From positions 141,267 through 205,266 of the forward strand of contig JALCDQ010000005.1 of assembly GCA_022641735.1 (NCBI GenBank): a DNA stretch of 64,000 nucleotides, given 5' to 3'. The notes under the pieces were generated by a model. The model saw only the letters and a program-made list of their open reading frames with translations. It did not search any database and was not told where the DNA came from. This document shows, piece after piece, positions 17,815 to 27,057 of this stretch. Positions within the stretch are counted from its first letter, which is position 1. The number at the start of each line of letters is the position of its first letter. Position numbers and translations under genes: made by a program. The stretch comes from Prevotella sp. Its GTDB lineage: Bacteria > Bacteroidota > Bacteroidia > Bacteroidales > Bacteroidaceae.

Positions 17815-19359
17815 ATGAAAAAGACCTTATTGATTATCCTTTTGTTAGGGTTTACTGTCTCCTCATTCGGGCAGAATCCCATCTTGCCACCAACGGCTTT
17901 CATCCCTGATGGCGAGCCCCATGTGTTTGAGTATCATGGTGAAAAGCGGCTCTTCCTTTATGGGTCACGCGATGAGTATGTGACGCAGTTTTGCGGAAAA
18001 GGGCATGATGGATGGTCGGCACCCGTTTCCGATTTGACTAAATGGACCTCGCATGGCGAGATATTTAATATCCGACAGGCTTTTGAAAAAGGTTATGGTG
18101 ATGTGCCTCATCAGAATCTCAATGCCCCCGATTGCGTCTATAATCCGTTGACAAAAAAATACTATCTCTATACCTTCCTCGGTTTTGATTATCAGAAAGA
18201 TGGCAAGAAAGGGCCGAAGATGATAGTCGCCTCCAGTGACAGTCCAGCAGGGCCTTTCATCGACCCTATTGTCTTCTATTGGCCAGGTTTGAACACTAAC
18301 TGTTATGACCCTTCGGTGCTCGTCATGCAGGATGGTAACGATAGCTTACGGGTGTATGCCTATTGGGGATTTACCCGTTGCGACACGTGGGCGCGCATAG
18401 ACCCACACGACATGCACACCATCATCGATGGCAAGACGGGTAAAGCTGATCCAACCTTTATCTATAAGGTGCTCAACAATCCACAACTGACACAATCCAC
18501 TTTCTTCGAGGCGTCAAGCATCAAGCAGGTTGCTAAGGATAAGTTTGTTTTTATCTATTCGCCTATGGATCGTGCGCCTGCCCTTGACTATTGCTACAGC
18601 AATTCCCCTGAAGGGCCATGGACTTATGGCGGACGGCTTATTGATAATGGGAAGACATGGCAGGGCGGCAATGACCATGGCAGCATCGTGCAGGTGAATG
18701 GTCAGTGGTATCTCTGTTATCATCGGCGTACTTGTGACGTTTTTAATCGGCAGGCAATGATGGAGCCTATCGACCTTCGTATAGAGGGCGATAAAGTGAT
18801 TATTCCCACGGTGGAGATGACCTCACAAGGTGTTGTCAAAGGTGGATTGGATGCTTATCAGCGTTATAATATCTATAGGGCTTGCTATGTGCGTGACCTC
18901 ACTAAACAGGGCAAGGCGGGCACAGCTGTCGCTCCTTATATCGATGGAAAGCAGCGCAGAGCCGACGGACTCAATCCCATGGTGAACATCCGCAACCACA
19001 GCATCATCGGCTTCAAATACCTCAATTTTGGCAGCAAGGAGGTAAGTAAACTTCGCCTTTGGCTCAACATGCAGGTCGAGCATGACCTGACGATAAGCCT
19101 CTATGTGGCAAAGGAAGGGGAGGGTAACGATGACGATAAGCGCATATTGGTTGCTCGCACGCAATATAAGGCAAAACCATTGAAAAACGGACTTTCTGAA
19201 TTCAGATCTTTTACCTTACCGTTTAATATCATACAGTCGGAAAGGCTCAAGGCGATTGGTGGATTCAAGGGGAAGTTAGCCCTGTTTTTTGTCTTCGAGG
19301 GAAAGGATGGAGAGGAACTTTGCCAGTGGAAAGAATTTCAACTTTTGAAGAGAAAATAA
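17815..19359 (+). CDS. Glycoside hydrolase family 43-like enzyme
   Basis: This 514-residue exported protein (signal MKKTLLIILLLGFTVSSFGQ) shows the five-bladed propeller pattern of GH43. The three acids expected of the family are visible: Asp32 in IPDGEPHV (base), Asp165 in YDPSVLV (pKa modulator) and Glu232 in FFEASSIK (acid). GNDHGSIVQVNGQWYLCYHR lies where the family's HG-S motif lies. About 190 residues after the propeller form an accessory beta-rich domain, probably carbohydrate-binding. GH43 enzymes release arabinose or xylose from plant arabinans and xylans. The gene follows exbD2 by 52 bp with no clear promoter, and could be read from the exb operon. Confidence 0.88.
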   Translation: MKKTLLIILLLGFTVSSFGQNPILPPTAFIPDGEPHVFEYHGEKRLFLYGSRDEYVTQFCGKGHDGWSAPVSDLTKWTSHGEIFNIRQAFEKGYGDVPHQNLNAPDCVYNPLTKKYYLYTFLGFDYQKDGKKGPKMIVASSDSPAGPFIDPIVFYWPGLNTNCYDPSVLVMQDGNDSLRVYAYWGFTRCDTWARIDPHDMHTIIDGKTGKADPTFIYKVLNNPQLTQSTFFEASSIKQVAKDKFVFIYSPMDRAPALDYCYSNSPEGPWTYGGRLIDNGKTWQGGNDHGSIVQVNGQWYLCYHRRTCDVFNRQAMMEPIDLRIEGDKVIIPTVEMTSQGVVKGGLDAYQRYNIYRACYVRDLTKQGKAGTAVAPYIDGKQRRADGLNPMVNIRNHSIIGFKYLNFGSKEVSKLRLWLNMQVEHDLTISLYVAKEGEGNDDDKRILVARTQYKAKPLKNGLSEFRSFTLPFNIIQSERLKAIGGFKGKLALFFVFEGKDGEELCQWKEFQLLKRK

Positions 19360-19386
19360 CATTTTATCACAAAAAAAGCGAAAAAG

Positions 19387-19418
19387 ATTGCAGATAAGAA
19401 TTATTTGTTGTAACTTTG
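19387..19418 (+). promoter_or_regulatory. Promoter of the Lrp/AsnC-type regulator
   Basis: TAACTTTG at 19411-19418 matches the -7 consensus; ATTG at 19387-19390 lies at the right distance but is a weak -33 element. The start codon at 19443 follows by 24 nt. Confidence 0.6.
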
Positions 19419-19442
19419 CAAGCAAAAATAAGTAATTATTAT

Positions 19443-19943
19443 ATGGCACATCACAATTTAGATGCATTAGACAGGAAGATATTGAATATGATAGCAGATA
19501 ATGCTCGTATACCCTTCCTAGAAGTAGCGCGCGCATGCAATGTCAGCGGAGCAGCTATCCATCAGCGCATAGCTAAGCTCGACGGACTTGGTGTTCTCAA
19601 AGGCTCTCAGTTCCTCATAGACCCCGAGAAGATAGGTTATGAGACTTGCGCTTATATCGGTTTATTTCTCAAAGACCCTGAGAAGTTTGACGAGGTGGTG
19701 GAGAAGTTGAAGAGAATCCCTGAGGTAACAGAATGCCACTATACTACGGGTGGTTTTGATATGTTCATCAAGATCTATGCCCGCAACAATCATCATCTGC
19801 TCAACATCATTCACGACAAACTCCAGCCACTCGGACTCTCGCGCAGTGAGACCATCGTGTCGTTCAATGCAGTTATTGAGCGCCAGCTTCCTATCCCTGA
19901 GATGGAAGATGAGGCTGAAGAGGAAACTGAGGAGGAATTGTAA
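19443..19943 (+). CDS. Lrp/AsnC family transcriptional regulator
   Basis: This 166-residue protein starts MAHHNLDALDRKILNMIADN at 19443; an earlier frame start at 19416 falls inside the promoter and is rejected. An N-terminal helix-turn-helix (residues 5-60, with FLEVARACNVSGAAIHQRIA) is followed by a RAM effector-binding domain with TECHYTTGGFDMFIKIYARN. Lrp/AsnC proteins form octamers and respond to amino acids. The acidic tail EDEAEEETEEEL is a common feature of the Bacteroidales orthologue. The gene stands alone and converges with folA. Confidence 0.93.
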   Translation: MAHHNLDALDRKILNMIADNARIPFLEVARACNVSGAAIHQRIAKLDGLGVLKGSQFLIDPEKIGYETCAYIGLFLKDPEKFDEVVEKLKRIPEVTECHYTTGGFDMFIKIYARNNHHLLNIIHDKLQPLGLSRSETIVSFNAVIERQLPIPEMEDEAEEETEEEL

Positions 19944-19970
19944 AGTTCCTCCTTCACGCTTCAGGACTTT

Positions 19971-20456
19971 TTACTTATCTTTGATATAATCCACGAAAGC
20001 ATAATCGAAGTTATGCTTTTCGTCTTTAGTATGCACCTCCTTATGTTCGATTTTCCAATCATCGTAGGGAGGAAAGAAGGCATCGGCTTGCTTTGGTGTA
20101 TCATCCACCTCAGTCAAACAAAGGCGGTCGGCCTTACTGATGGCTTGCTCATAGACGCTAGCTCCACCTATTATATATAGGTCTTCATCTGCTTGGCAAT
20201 GTTGCAAAGCCTCTTCCAATGAGGGATAGCAGTCGCAACCGGGGAATTCGCTTTGACTTCTGCTCAGCACGATGTTGCGGCGATTGGGCAGTGCGCCTTT
20301 TGGCAGTGACTCAAAGGTGTGCCTCCCCATGATGATCGTGTGCCCTGTGGTGAGCGCCTTGAATCGCTTCAGGTCGTTGGGAAGCCAATAGAGGAGTTTG
20401 TTCTGATAGCCGATGGCACGATTGCGAGCCACTGCGGCGATGATGTTGATGCGCAT
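19971..20456 (-). CDS. folA: Dihydrofolate reductase
   Basis: This 161-residue protein reduces dihydrofolate to tetrahydrofolate with NADPH. It has the family layout: MRINIIAAVARNRAIGYQNK at the start, the substrate loop LLYWLPNDLKRFKALT, the TTGHTIIMGRHTFESLP cofactor motif and DLYIIGGASVYEQAI. The start codon follows the thyA stop with no gap (TAAATG), so both are read together. That is logical because ThyA makes the dihydrofolate that FolA recycles. The length is standard. Confidence 0.97.
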   Translation of the reverse strand: MRINIIAAVARNRAIGYQNKLLYWLPNDLKRFKALTTGHTIIMGRHTFESLPKGALPNRRNIVLSRSQSEFPGCDCYPSLEEALQHCQADEDLYIIGGASVYEQAISKADRLCLTEVDDTPKQADAFFPPYDDWKIEHKEVHTKDEKHNFDYAFVDYIKDK

Positions 20457-21251
20457 TTATACGGATACTTTAGCAGAGATGTGAGGCCATGGATTATAAT
20501 CGGTGAGCGTGAAGTCCTCAAACTTGAAGTCGAAGAGGTCTTTCACGTCAGGGTTGAGTATCATCTTCGGCAATGGACGTGGCTCTCTGGTGAGTTGCAG
20601 TTTGGCTTGCTCGAGGTGATTCAAGTAGAGATGCGTGTCGCCGGTGGTATGGATGAAGTCGCCCGCTTTGAGGCCTGTCACTTGTGCCATCATCATTAAC
20701 AGCAAGGCATAAGAGGCAATATTGAAAGGCACACCCAAGAAGGTGTCGGCACTGCGCTGATAGAGTTGCAGACTCAATTTGCCGTCAGCCACATAGAACT
20801 GAAAGAGACAGTGGCAGGGTGAGAGTGCCATTTTCGGCATATCGGCAACATTCCATGCGCTCACCACGATGCGGCGTGACTCCGGATGGTTTTTTATCAG
20901 GTCGATGGCGTTCTTTATCTGGTCGATAGTGCCGCCTTCATAGTCGCTCCATGAGCGCCATTGCTTGCCATATACAGGCCCTAAATCGCCGTTTTCATCT
21001 GCCCATTCGTCCCAAATGGATACACCATGCTCGTTCAGATATTTCACGTTGGTGTCGCCTTTGAGAAACCACAGCAACTCATAGATGATGGATTTCAAGT
21101 GCAGTTTCTTCGTTGTGAGCAAGGGAAATCCTTCTTCAAGATTGAATCTCATCTGGTTTCCAAAAATGCTCTTAGTACCTGTTCCTGTGCGGTCAGGCTT
21201 CTCCACTCCTTCCGTGAGGATGCGGTTTAACAAGTCAAGATATTGTTTCAT
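20457..21251 (-). CDS. thyA: Thymidylate synthase
   Basis: This 264-residue enzyme converts dUMP to dTMP with methylene-tetrahydrofolate. Length and sequence match E. coli-type Thy[20 protein letters not shown] near the N-terminus, catalytic Cys146 in [10 protein letters not shown], and the dUMP/folate motifs [18 protein letters not shown] and [15 protein letters not shown]. Its start overlaps the stop of the rRNA methylase by ATGA, and folA follows directly. The three are one leftward operon. Confidence 0.98.
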   Translation of the reverse strand: MKQYLDLLNRILTEGVEKPDRTGTGTKSIFGNQMRFNLEEGFPLLTTKKLHLKSIIYELLWFLKGDTNVKYLNEHGVSIWDEWADENGDLGPVYGKQWRSWSDYEGGTIDQIKNAIDLIKNHPESRRIVVSAWNVADMPKMALSPCHCLFQFYVADGKLSLQLYQRSADTFLGVPFNIASYALLLMMMAQVTGLKAGDFIHTTGDTHLYLNHLEQAKLQLTREPRPLPKMILNPDVKDLFDFKFEDFTLTDYNPWPHISAKVSV

Positions 21252-22507
21252 ATTTCTATTATGTTTTGTTTCATTTCAGGGATATGCGTGCTTTTGATTC
21301 TCCACTCTTGCGGATAGAGGTTGTTGGCACGATTTCCGATGTTCTTTTCAAAGCCGATGGCTCTTCCTTGATAGGTGAGTAAGACGATGCCGAGAGGCGT
21401 TCCCGCAGGCAGATTGACAGCTTCCTTGCGCAGATAACTGATGGCCTGCTCGTAAGAGACTTCCACTTTCGGATATTGTTCTTTATCGGGCAGGATGGAG
21501 AGGGCTTTCGAGATGTCGGGTATGAGGTTCTTTCCCTTTGCCGTATCGGCTTGAATGCCATGCGAGAGGATATTCAATCCCTTGATTTGAGAGGGCAGTT
21601 GGAATCCTTCGGAACGGTCACCTGGCTTCCTCAAGACGGTCATAAACAAGCCTTCTCCACGTGTTTTACCGGGCAGAAAGCGGCAAACAGGCAGGTTGCC
21701 CGTGAGGGCTTCCGTAATGTTCCATGAGGAATCAACAGAAATCTCGATGCCTTCAGCCCCCAATTCCGTTGCTATCCAACTGGCATTCTCTTCGTTTTCA
21801 TGCGCATTGAAGGTGCAAGTGGAGTAGATGAGATAGCCGCCGGGTTTCAAGCAGGGCCATATATCTGTCACGATTTGCCGCTGCAAGGCAGTGCATTTCT
21901 GCACGTTTTGAACGCTCCATTCGGCTATTGCGCCCTCATCTTTACGAAACATGCCCTCGCCGGAGCAAGGCACATCGGTGAGAATGACGTCGAATTGCAA
22001 ACGTGTCTTTGCATAGTCGTGCGCATAATTGTTGCTCACATAGATGTCGGGATGGCCGAATTTGAGGATGTTCTCATTCAATATCTGAGCACGCGTGCGC
22101 ATCGGCTCATTTGAAAAGAGAATGCTTCCCTTCGGAAGAGCCGACATGGCCACGGTGGATTTCCCTCCCGGAGCGGCGCAAAGGTCAAGCATGAGCACCG
22201 GCTCTTTCACGATTTGCCGAAGCACATGATGCAGAAACATTGAGGATGCCTCCTGAACATAGTAAAGACCGGCATGCAATAGTGGGTCGAAAGTGAAGTT
22301 GGGACGCTCGCGGAGATAATATCCGTTGTCGCACCAAGCCACCTTTCCCTCCATGAACGGCACGCTTGTTTTGTCGGAATCGCATTTGAAAGGATTCAAG
22401 CGGATGCTTACGGGCGCCTCTTCTTGAAGTCCCTTCTCAAGCGTCTGATAGAGTTCTTCACCCATCAGATGACGTGTATATTCACAAAATTCTGCCGGTA
22501 AGTTCAT
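21248..22507 (-). CDS. RsmF/NOL1/NOP2/Sun-type rRNA cytosine-C5 methyltransferase
   Basis: This 419-residue SAM-dependent enzyme shows the class motifs in order: the SAM loop [34 protein letters not shown], the catalytic [13 protein letters not shown] and the second cysteine in [15 protein letters not shown]-terminal PUA-like domain follows ([20 protein letters not shown]). It resembles RsmF (YebU), which modifies 16S rRNA, though the exact site is not proved by eye. It is first in an operon with thyA and folA. The -7 box CAAAGATA (reverse of TATCTTTG) at 22530-22537 lies 23 bp before the ATG. Confidence 0.92.
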   Translation of the reverse strand: MNLPAEFCEYTRHLMGEELYQTLEKGLQEEAPVSIRLNPFKCDSDKTSVPFMEGKVAWCDNGYYLRERPNFTFDPLLHAGLYYVQEASSMFLHHVLRQIVKEPVLMLDLCAAPGGKSTVAMSALPKGSILFSNEPMRTRAQILNENILKFGHPDIYVSNNYAHDYAKTRLQFDVILTDVPCSGEGMFRKDEGAIAEWSVQNVQKCTALQRQIVTDIWPCLKPGGYLIYSTCTFNAHENEENASWIATELGAEGIEISVDSSWNITEALTGNLPVCRFLPGKTRGEGLFMTVLRKPGDRSEGFQLPSQIKGLNILSHGIQADTAKGKNLIPDISKALSILPDKEQYPKVEVSYEQAISYLRKEAVNLPAGTPLGIVLLTYQGRAIGFEKNIGNRANNLYPQEWRIKSTHIPEMKQNIIEI

Positions 22508-22529
22508 TCACAATTTCGATTTCTTCTTG

Positions 22530-22537
22530 CAAAGATA
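22530..22537 (-). promoter_or_regulatory. -7 promoter element of the rsmF-like/thyA/folA operon
   Basis: On the minus strand this reads TATCTTTG, a full TANNTTTG match. A TTATTTTG-like box for the opposite strand lies at 22550-22557, so the two divergent promoters overlap within about 30 bp. Confidence 0.6.
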
Positions 22538-22605
22538 AAATTTTTTTTGTTATTTTGCAACTAAATCGGTATTTGATGCGTCAAATAAGCAGAAAAAATC
22601 AAAAG

Positions 22606-23292
22606 ATGAATAATATGAAACATTATCTGATAGCACTCGCACTGATGCTTACTCTCAGTGCATCAACGATGAGCGCTGCGCCTAAGCACCGCCATCATCA
22701 GCAGACAACCGCTGTCGTCAAGGCGGATACAGCAAAATCTCAAGGTGTCGTGGCGTATTCAGATACCACTCAATCGCAGCCGCAAGAAGCTCAAGATACT
22801 GTGGTGGAAGAGGATGCACATAACTCCCACAATCCAAGTTGGAACCCTTCTGACTATGACGATCCGTTCTCTTACTTTGGAGAAAACTTCGGTAGGAGTG
22901 TTGGAGGCGGCATATTAGTAGCCTTGATTATAGGGGTCATCTTCCTGTTCTTGCTTCTCCCGCTCATTGTCGTCATCTTGGTGCTCCGCTATCTCATCAA
23001 ACGGCATAACGACCGGGTAACTCTTGCTGAAAAGGCAATGGAGTCTGGGCAGCCAATACCTGAATCGATGAAGCCTGTGGATAAACAGACCGATGATTAT
23101 TTGTGGAAGAAAGGCATCCGCAATACGGCTATCGGCATCGGATTGGTCATCATGTTCAGCATTTGGGAGTCAACGGGATTGGCTGGAGTAGGTGCTTTGG
23201 TGGCTTGCTATGGTATCGGTCAGCTGGTGATAGCTAAGACTTCACCGAAGAATACAGATAAGGACGACAAGTTGGATAACGACGAAAAATAG
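22606..23292 (+). CDS. DUF6249 membrane protein
   Basis: From the ATG at 22606 the protein has 228 residues, with a signal-like start MNNMKHYLIALALMLTLSAS. ATGs at 22576 and 22615 are alternatives; the frame back to 22474 crosses the promoter and is rejected. A His/Gln-rich and Asp/Ser-rich exported spacer is followed by two membrane helices (GGGILVALIIGVIFLFLLLP and one near the C-terminus), the latter within the DUF6249 pattern GIRNTAIGIGLVIMF and GVGALVACYGIGQLVI. The family has no known function. It sits 6 bp before an ECF sigma factor, so it may be a sensor or target of that stress response. Confidence 0.8.
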   Translation: MNNMKHYLIALALMLTLSASTMSAAPKHRHHQQTTAVVKADTAKSQGVVAYSDTTQSQPQEAQDTVVEEDAHNSHNPSWNPSDYDDPFSYFGENFGRSVGGGILVALIIGVIFLFLLLPLIVVILVLRYLIKRHNDRVTLAEKAMESGQPIPESMKPVDKQTDDYLWKKGIRNTAIGIGLVIMFSIWESTGLAGVGALVACYGIGQLVIAKTSPKNTDKDDKLDNDEK

Positions 23293-23298
23293 TCGGAA

Positions 23299-23841
23299 GT
23301 GAAAGATCTTGAAGACATATCTCTCGTCACTCAGGCGGCTGTGTTTCACAATAAGCGGGCTTTCGAGAAGCTGGTTGTGAAATATCAGTCGCAGGTGCGC
23401 CGCTTCTTTCTCAGTCAGACGCTGGGAGATGAGCAGTTGAGTGACGACCTTGCGCAAGATACTTTCATCAAGGCTTATCTCAATATCGATAAATTTCGCG
23501 GCACTTCGAGTTTCTCCACATGGCTTTACCGCATTGCCTACAACGTTTATTATGACTATGTGAGGAGCCATAAACTGACGGAAGACATGGATTCGGCGGC
23601 AGTGTCGAGAAAGAATTCGGAGCAGGGCGACAGCAATCTGAAGATGGATTTGCAGCAAGCGATGGCGCTACTCTCCGGAAATGAGCGCACTTGCGTGGTT
23701 CTGCAATTGATGGAAGGACAGTCGATTGATAAAATCGCAGATATCACCGGCATCGTGGAAGGTTCGGTGAAATCTTACCTTTCGAGAGGAAAACAAAAAT
23801 TGGCAACTTATTTAAGACAAAATGGATATGATGGAAAATGA
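23299..23841 (+). CDS. ECF-type RNA polymerase sigma factor
   Basis: This 180-residue protein starts at a GTG 6 bp after the DUF6249 gene. Region 2 is visible as AFEKLVVKYQSQVRRFFLS and DDLAQDTFIKAYLNIDKFRG, with SSFSTWLYRIAYNVYYDYVR for -10 recognition. Region 4 has NERTCVVLQLMEGQSIDKIA and IVEGSVKSYLSRGKQKL, a helix-turn-helix for the -35 element. It is an SigW/RpoE-like regulator. It overlaps the next gene by 20 bp, which fits a membrane-bound partner made together with it. Confidence 0.95.
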   Translation: MKDLEDISLVTQAAVFHNKRAFEKLVVKYQSQVRRFFLSQTLGDEQLSDDLAQDTFIKAYLNIDKFRGTSSFSTWLYRIAYNVYYDYVRSHKLTEDMDSAAVSRKNSEQGDSNLKMDLQQAMALLSGNERTCVVLQLMEGQSIDKIADITGIVEGSVKSYLSRGKQKLATYLRQNGYDGK

Positions 23842-24166
23842 TGATAAACTGATAACTCAGTTCTTTCAAGAGCAAATGCCAGACGTGGAGGACGATGGCT
23901 TTTCGAGAAGGGTAATGCACAGATTGCCTGACAAGAAGCGTCATCTGAGCCGATTGTGGACAATCATTTGCTCCGTTGTGGGTGTGGCCTTTTTCCTTCT
24001 GATAGATGGAATCGACAGTTTGCGGATAAGCCTTGGCAATGTGTTTGGCGACTTTATCGGCTCTGTTTCCTCTTTCCATATCATCGACTTCACGCCGCTT
24101 GCCGTCGCTGTGGGCATCCTCACGATTTTTGGGGTGACGCTTTATAATGTCGTCACGACAGATTAA
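23822..24166 (+). CDS. Small membrane protein coupled to the ECF sigma factor (anti-sigma candidate)
   Basis: This 114-residue protein has a cytoplasmic part of about 40 residues (MENDDKLITQFFQEQMPDVE then DDGFSRRVMHRLPDKK) and three hydrophobic segments. The short amphipathic N-terminus before a first helix is the layout of an anti-sigma factor, though there is no zinc-binding HxxxCxxC motif. It may belong to the DUF5056 group seen beside sigma genes in Bacteroidales, which I recall only loosely. The 20-bp overlap with the sigma gene strongly suggests co-translation and interaction. The start codon could also be one of the ATGs at 23828 or 23831. Confidence 0.75.
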   Translation: MDMMENDDKLITQFFQEQMPDVEDDGFSRRVMHRLPDKKRHLSRLWTIICSVVGVAFFLLIDGIDSLRISLGNVFGDFIGSVSSFHIIDFTPLAVAVGILTIFGVTLYNVVTTD

Positions 24167-24216
24167 GATAGAATACTCTCTCAATTTTTACTTTTTGATA
24201 GACCGTTTTCTGTATT

Positions 24217-24279
24217 GCAAACAACCATTGTTTACCTTGCAGATAGCGGTCTTTTACGATGTAAAAAGGGTTTATCGGC
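24217..24279. repeat. 22-bp-period palindrome array 2 (3 units, partly worn)
   Basis: Units at 24217 (GCAAACAACCATTGTTTAC), 24239 and 24261 keep the 19+3 spacing; the third has lost its right half. A degenerate unit can be aligned in phase at 24195-24213. The array lies 50 bp after the stop of the sigma-linked membrane protein. Confidence 0.75.
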
Positions 24280-24937
24280 AAAAGCAAGGGACAGCATTGT
24301 GTATCTTGATTTTTAATAATATAGGCAATAATGCCGTTTGATTTTCAGGCTCTGAACAATCACAGACGACCTTAGAAATTGTTAACAAATTAACTTAAAA
24401 TGGCTTGCAAGTTTTATGCAAGTTACCAATGAAATATACAAAAACGTTTTATGGCATTGAACGTTTGGCCTTTTATATAGGCACGTTTGGCCAAACGAGG
24501 AGCTCATTTGGCCAAATGAGGACCTTATTAATCGTTGTTTACAGGGTCAAAAGCTACCTTTTACAAGGTAAGTAACCACCTTTTACAAGGTCAAAGGTAG
24601 CTTTTTACATCAAAATCAGACTTTTTTTAAAACCGACCTCACGAAAAAGGCCCTTTCCGTGCGTTATAAGCGACTTTATTTTTAAAGGTTCACTATATGA
24701 AGCCTTGCCTTTCGGAGAAGCTCATATCCGTTTTGCATAATTATGCAAAAACGGCATTTAGTTTTGCATAAAGTTAATCTGATATATTGAACTAACTATG
24801 ACTGACAGGGCTTCAATTTAGGATTTCTTTGCCTGTTTTTTATGGTTTCAGTCACGCACAATATCTGATTGACCTCCCAAACTTTTGCAGGTGAGTCGTA
24901 AAAAGCAGTGTTCTAAAATGTGGACAGTTTTTCTTTA
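24280..24937. other. 658-bp AT-rich non-coding region between convergent genes, packed with palindromes
   Basis: No ORF with coding character was seen. The stretch contains the hairpin CTTGCA/TGCAAG (24404-24422) and array 3 (24464-24608). A near-palindrome (24642-24661), ACGAAAAAGGCCCTTTCCGT, follows. A strong inverted repeat at 24728-24754 pairs CCGTTTTGCATAA with TTATGCAAAAACGG, and a direct copy TTTTGCATAA lies at 24772. The last 80 bases (CTAAAATGTGGACAG) have no identified role. Confidence 0.7.
24464..24608. repeat. 22-bp-period palindrome array 3 (4 units plus GGCC palindromes)
   Basis: Four 19-bp units at 24524, 24546, 24568 and 24590 with 3-bp spacers AGG, AAG, AAG. Upstream, TTTGGCC occurs at 24464, 24486 and 24507 (22 and 21 bp apart). 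The last two lie within perfect palindromes CGTTTGGCCAAACG and CATTTGGCCAAATG. The same period with a different core suggests another variant of the unit. Confidence 0.85.
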
Positions 24938-27010
24938 TCAATCAAAGCTGATGGTCACGCCGCCCTCGTCGTCTTTTTTCTCCTGCTCTTGCTTCTTTGG
25001 TTTCGGTGGATTCTTTAGGTTTCCCTTTTCGTCGAACATACCATAAGTGGTGCGGAGAACGATGAACTCGGTGCGTCGGTTCAATTGGTTGCAGATTTCC
25101 TGCTTGTCTTTATCTTGCTTTTTGATGAATTCTTCCGTCAGAATATCGCCCTCTTTCAGCCATGGATATTTCTCCGTAGTCTTCTTGCGAATGGTCTTCG
25201 GGCTTTCTTTTCCATAGCCTTTCGGCGTGAGGCGGTCCTTCGCTATCCCCTTATCGATAAGGTATGCAACCACCGATTCTGCCCTTTGCTGAGAAAGATG
25301 CTTGTTGTATTCGGCAGAACCTTTATAGTCACAGTGGGCACTCAGTTCGATTGTCACATTCGGATTCTCATTTAGAAGCTTCACAAGTTCGTCGAGAGCC
25401 TTTTGTGATTCCGGCCGTAAGGTAGCCTTGTCGAAATCATAGAAGATGTTGTCGATGAGCACCGGTGCGGTAATGGATGCCAATGGGAACTGGAGAACGG
25501 TCTCTTCGGAGGCTTCTGAAGGCATCACTTTCACCTCTTCCTTATGATTCAGAAAGCCCTTGCAGGTAGCCAAGAGGATGTAATCAACGCCCGGTTTCAC
25601 CACTTGCGTAAACGAGCCGTCACCCTTCACACGAAGTTTCATGTTGGTGCCATCGTTTCCCACCATATATACTTGTGCCGCTGGGAGCTCATAGCCATCA
25701 ATCTCATATACCCAACCTTTGATGGTATTCACGATTTCAGGATTCTCAAAGGCGTAGATATGGTCCCAGCCTCGCCCGTCACCTCTGTTTGAAGAGAAGA
25801 AACCTCGATTGTGCGGACCCTCGAAAGTCATGCCAAAATCGTCGCCTTGAGAGTTCAATGGATAGCCCGGATGCTCCAATTCATAGTGCCCTTTATTGTT
25901 GACTTTAGCGATGAAAATATCCAATCCGCCAAGTCCGGGATGCCCATTGCTCGAGAAATAGAGGTCACCATTCGGGCGGAAAGTAGGAAATTCCTCGTCT
26001 CCTGCCGTGTTGATAGGCTCTCCGAGGTTCTCAACACCACCCAATCCGGTTGCCGTTAAGCGTATTCTCCATATATCCAAACCACCCTTTCCACCGGGCA
26101 TATCTGAGGTGAAATAGAGCCATTGACCATCCGGAGAGATAGCAGGATGGGCGTAACTCGACAAGGTGTCGTTGCTGATTTTCAATTCTGAGGCTTTGCT
26201 CCAAGCCGCATCTGAGCGGTTGGAGGTAACGATTTGCGCATAACGAGGGGCACTTGGGTCACTTGTACATTGTGTCAGATACATCTCCAGTTGGTCGGTT
26301 GAGAAGCAGCAAGCCCCTTCGTCATAACTGGTATTCAACCCTCCAACAGCCGCTTCGGGTTTAGTCCACTTGCCTTTATCATCCTTTTCGGATACGAAAA
26401 TATCCCCGTTCTTCATTCCGGTGATACCGCTTAACTCGTCGCCAAGGGCTTCATTGCGCGTGGAAGTGAAGTAGAGATGGTCGAAACCATCACCTGCGAG
26501 CATCGGGGAATAGTCATCTCGGCGGGAATTGAATACATCCATCCGCTTCACCGTATAGCGAGAGCCCTGCTCTTTAATGCGAGGAGCATTCTTAGCAGCC
26601 GATAAACCATTGAGTGCGAGTTCGTTATTCGGGATGGAATCGAGCACCATTTGGAACTCTTCAGCAGCCTCTTTATAGTTGCCATTCTTCATCAATTGCT
26701 GCCCAAGTGCCAGATGGTCATCGATGGAAACCTGCTTATAACGGATGGCATTGCGGTAAGCAGAGATGGCTCTTTGCTGTTGGTTGATTTTATCATAGCA
26801 TTGCGCCATCTTCAAGGCAACCTTTCCTCTCTGTGCTTTTTCTTTCGGTGGAAGCAGTTGGTAAGCCTTTTTATATTGTTCGGCAGCATCATTATATTCG
26901 CCTAAAGAGAGGAATCTGTCTCCCTTTTTGATATTCCTTTCAGCCCCACAACTCATTAATAATAAGGTGAATAGAAATATAATGGCTATATATGACTTGC
27001 TTTTTATCAT
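24938..27010 (-). CDS. porE: PorE-like OmpA-family lipoprotein (type IX secretion associated)
   Basis: This 690-residue lipoprotein (lipobox LMSC, Cys21) has four parts in order. A TPR region (about 25-140) carries YNDAAEQYKKAYQLLPP and KEAAEEFQMVLDSIPN. A WD40/PD40 propeller follows (about 155-420, repeats such as YAHPAISPDGQWLYFTSDMP), then a carboxypeptidase-regulatory-like domain (about 430-520). The C-terminal OmpA domain contains NPNVTIELSAHCDYKGSAEY and binds peptidoglycan. This exact layout is that of PorE of Porphyromonas gingivalis, which anchors the PorK/PorN ring. No other por genes are adjacent, so the role is inferred from domain order. It could instead be a general PAL-like paralogue. 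Confidence 0.85.
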   Translation of the reverse strand: MIKSKSYIAIIFLFTLLLMSCGAERNIKKGDRFLSLGEYNDAAEQYKKAYQLLPPKEKAQRGKVALKMAQCYDKINQQQRAISAYRNAIRYKQVSIDDHLALGQQLMKNGNYKEAAEEFQMVLDSIPNNELALNGLSAAKNAPRIKEQGSRYTVKRMDVFNSRRDDYSPMLAGDGFDHLYFTSTRNEALGDELSGITGMKNGDIFVSEKDDKGKWTKPEAAVGGLNTSYDEGACCFSTDQLEMYLTQCTSDPSAPRYAQIVTSNRSDAAWSKASELKISNDTLSSYAHPAISPDGQWLYFTSDMPGGKGGLDIWRIRLTATGLGGVENLGEPINTAGDEEFPTFRPNGDLYFSSNGHPGLGGLDIFIAKVNNKGHYELEHPGYPLNSQGDDFGMTFEGPHNRGFFSSNRGDGRGWDHIYAFENPEIVNTIKGWVYEIDGYELPAAQVYMVGNDGTNMKLRVKGDGSFTQVVKPGVDYILLATCKGFLNHKEEVKVMPSEASEETVLQFPLASITAPVLIDNIFYDFDKATLRPESQKALDELVKLLNENPNVTIELSAHCDYKGSAEYNKHLSQQRAESVVAYLIDKGIAKDRLTPKGYGKESPKTIRKKTTEKYPWLKEGDILTEEFIKKQDKDKQEICNQLNRRTEFIVLRTTYGMFDEKGNLKNPPKPKKQEQEKKDDEGGVTISFD

Positions 27011-27057
27011 GCTCTTTTTAGTATAAACGCTGTTTTTCGCTGTTTATTATCTAAAAA

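Noticed and set aside
24900..24937. Insertion-sequence end (GTGGACAG)
   Set aside because: Only one short similarity, no matching inverted end and no transposase frame nearby.
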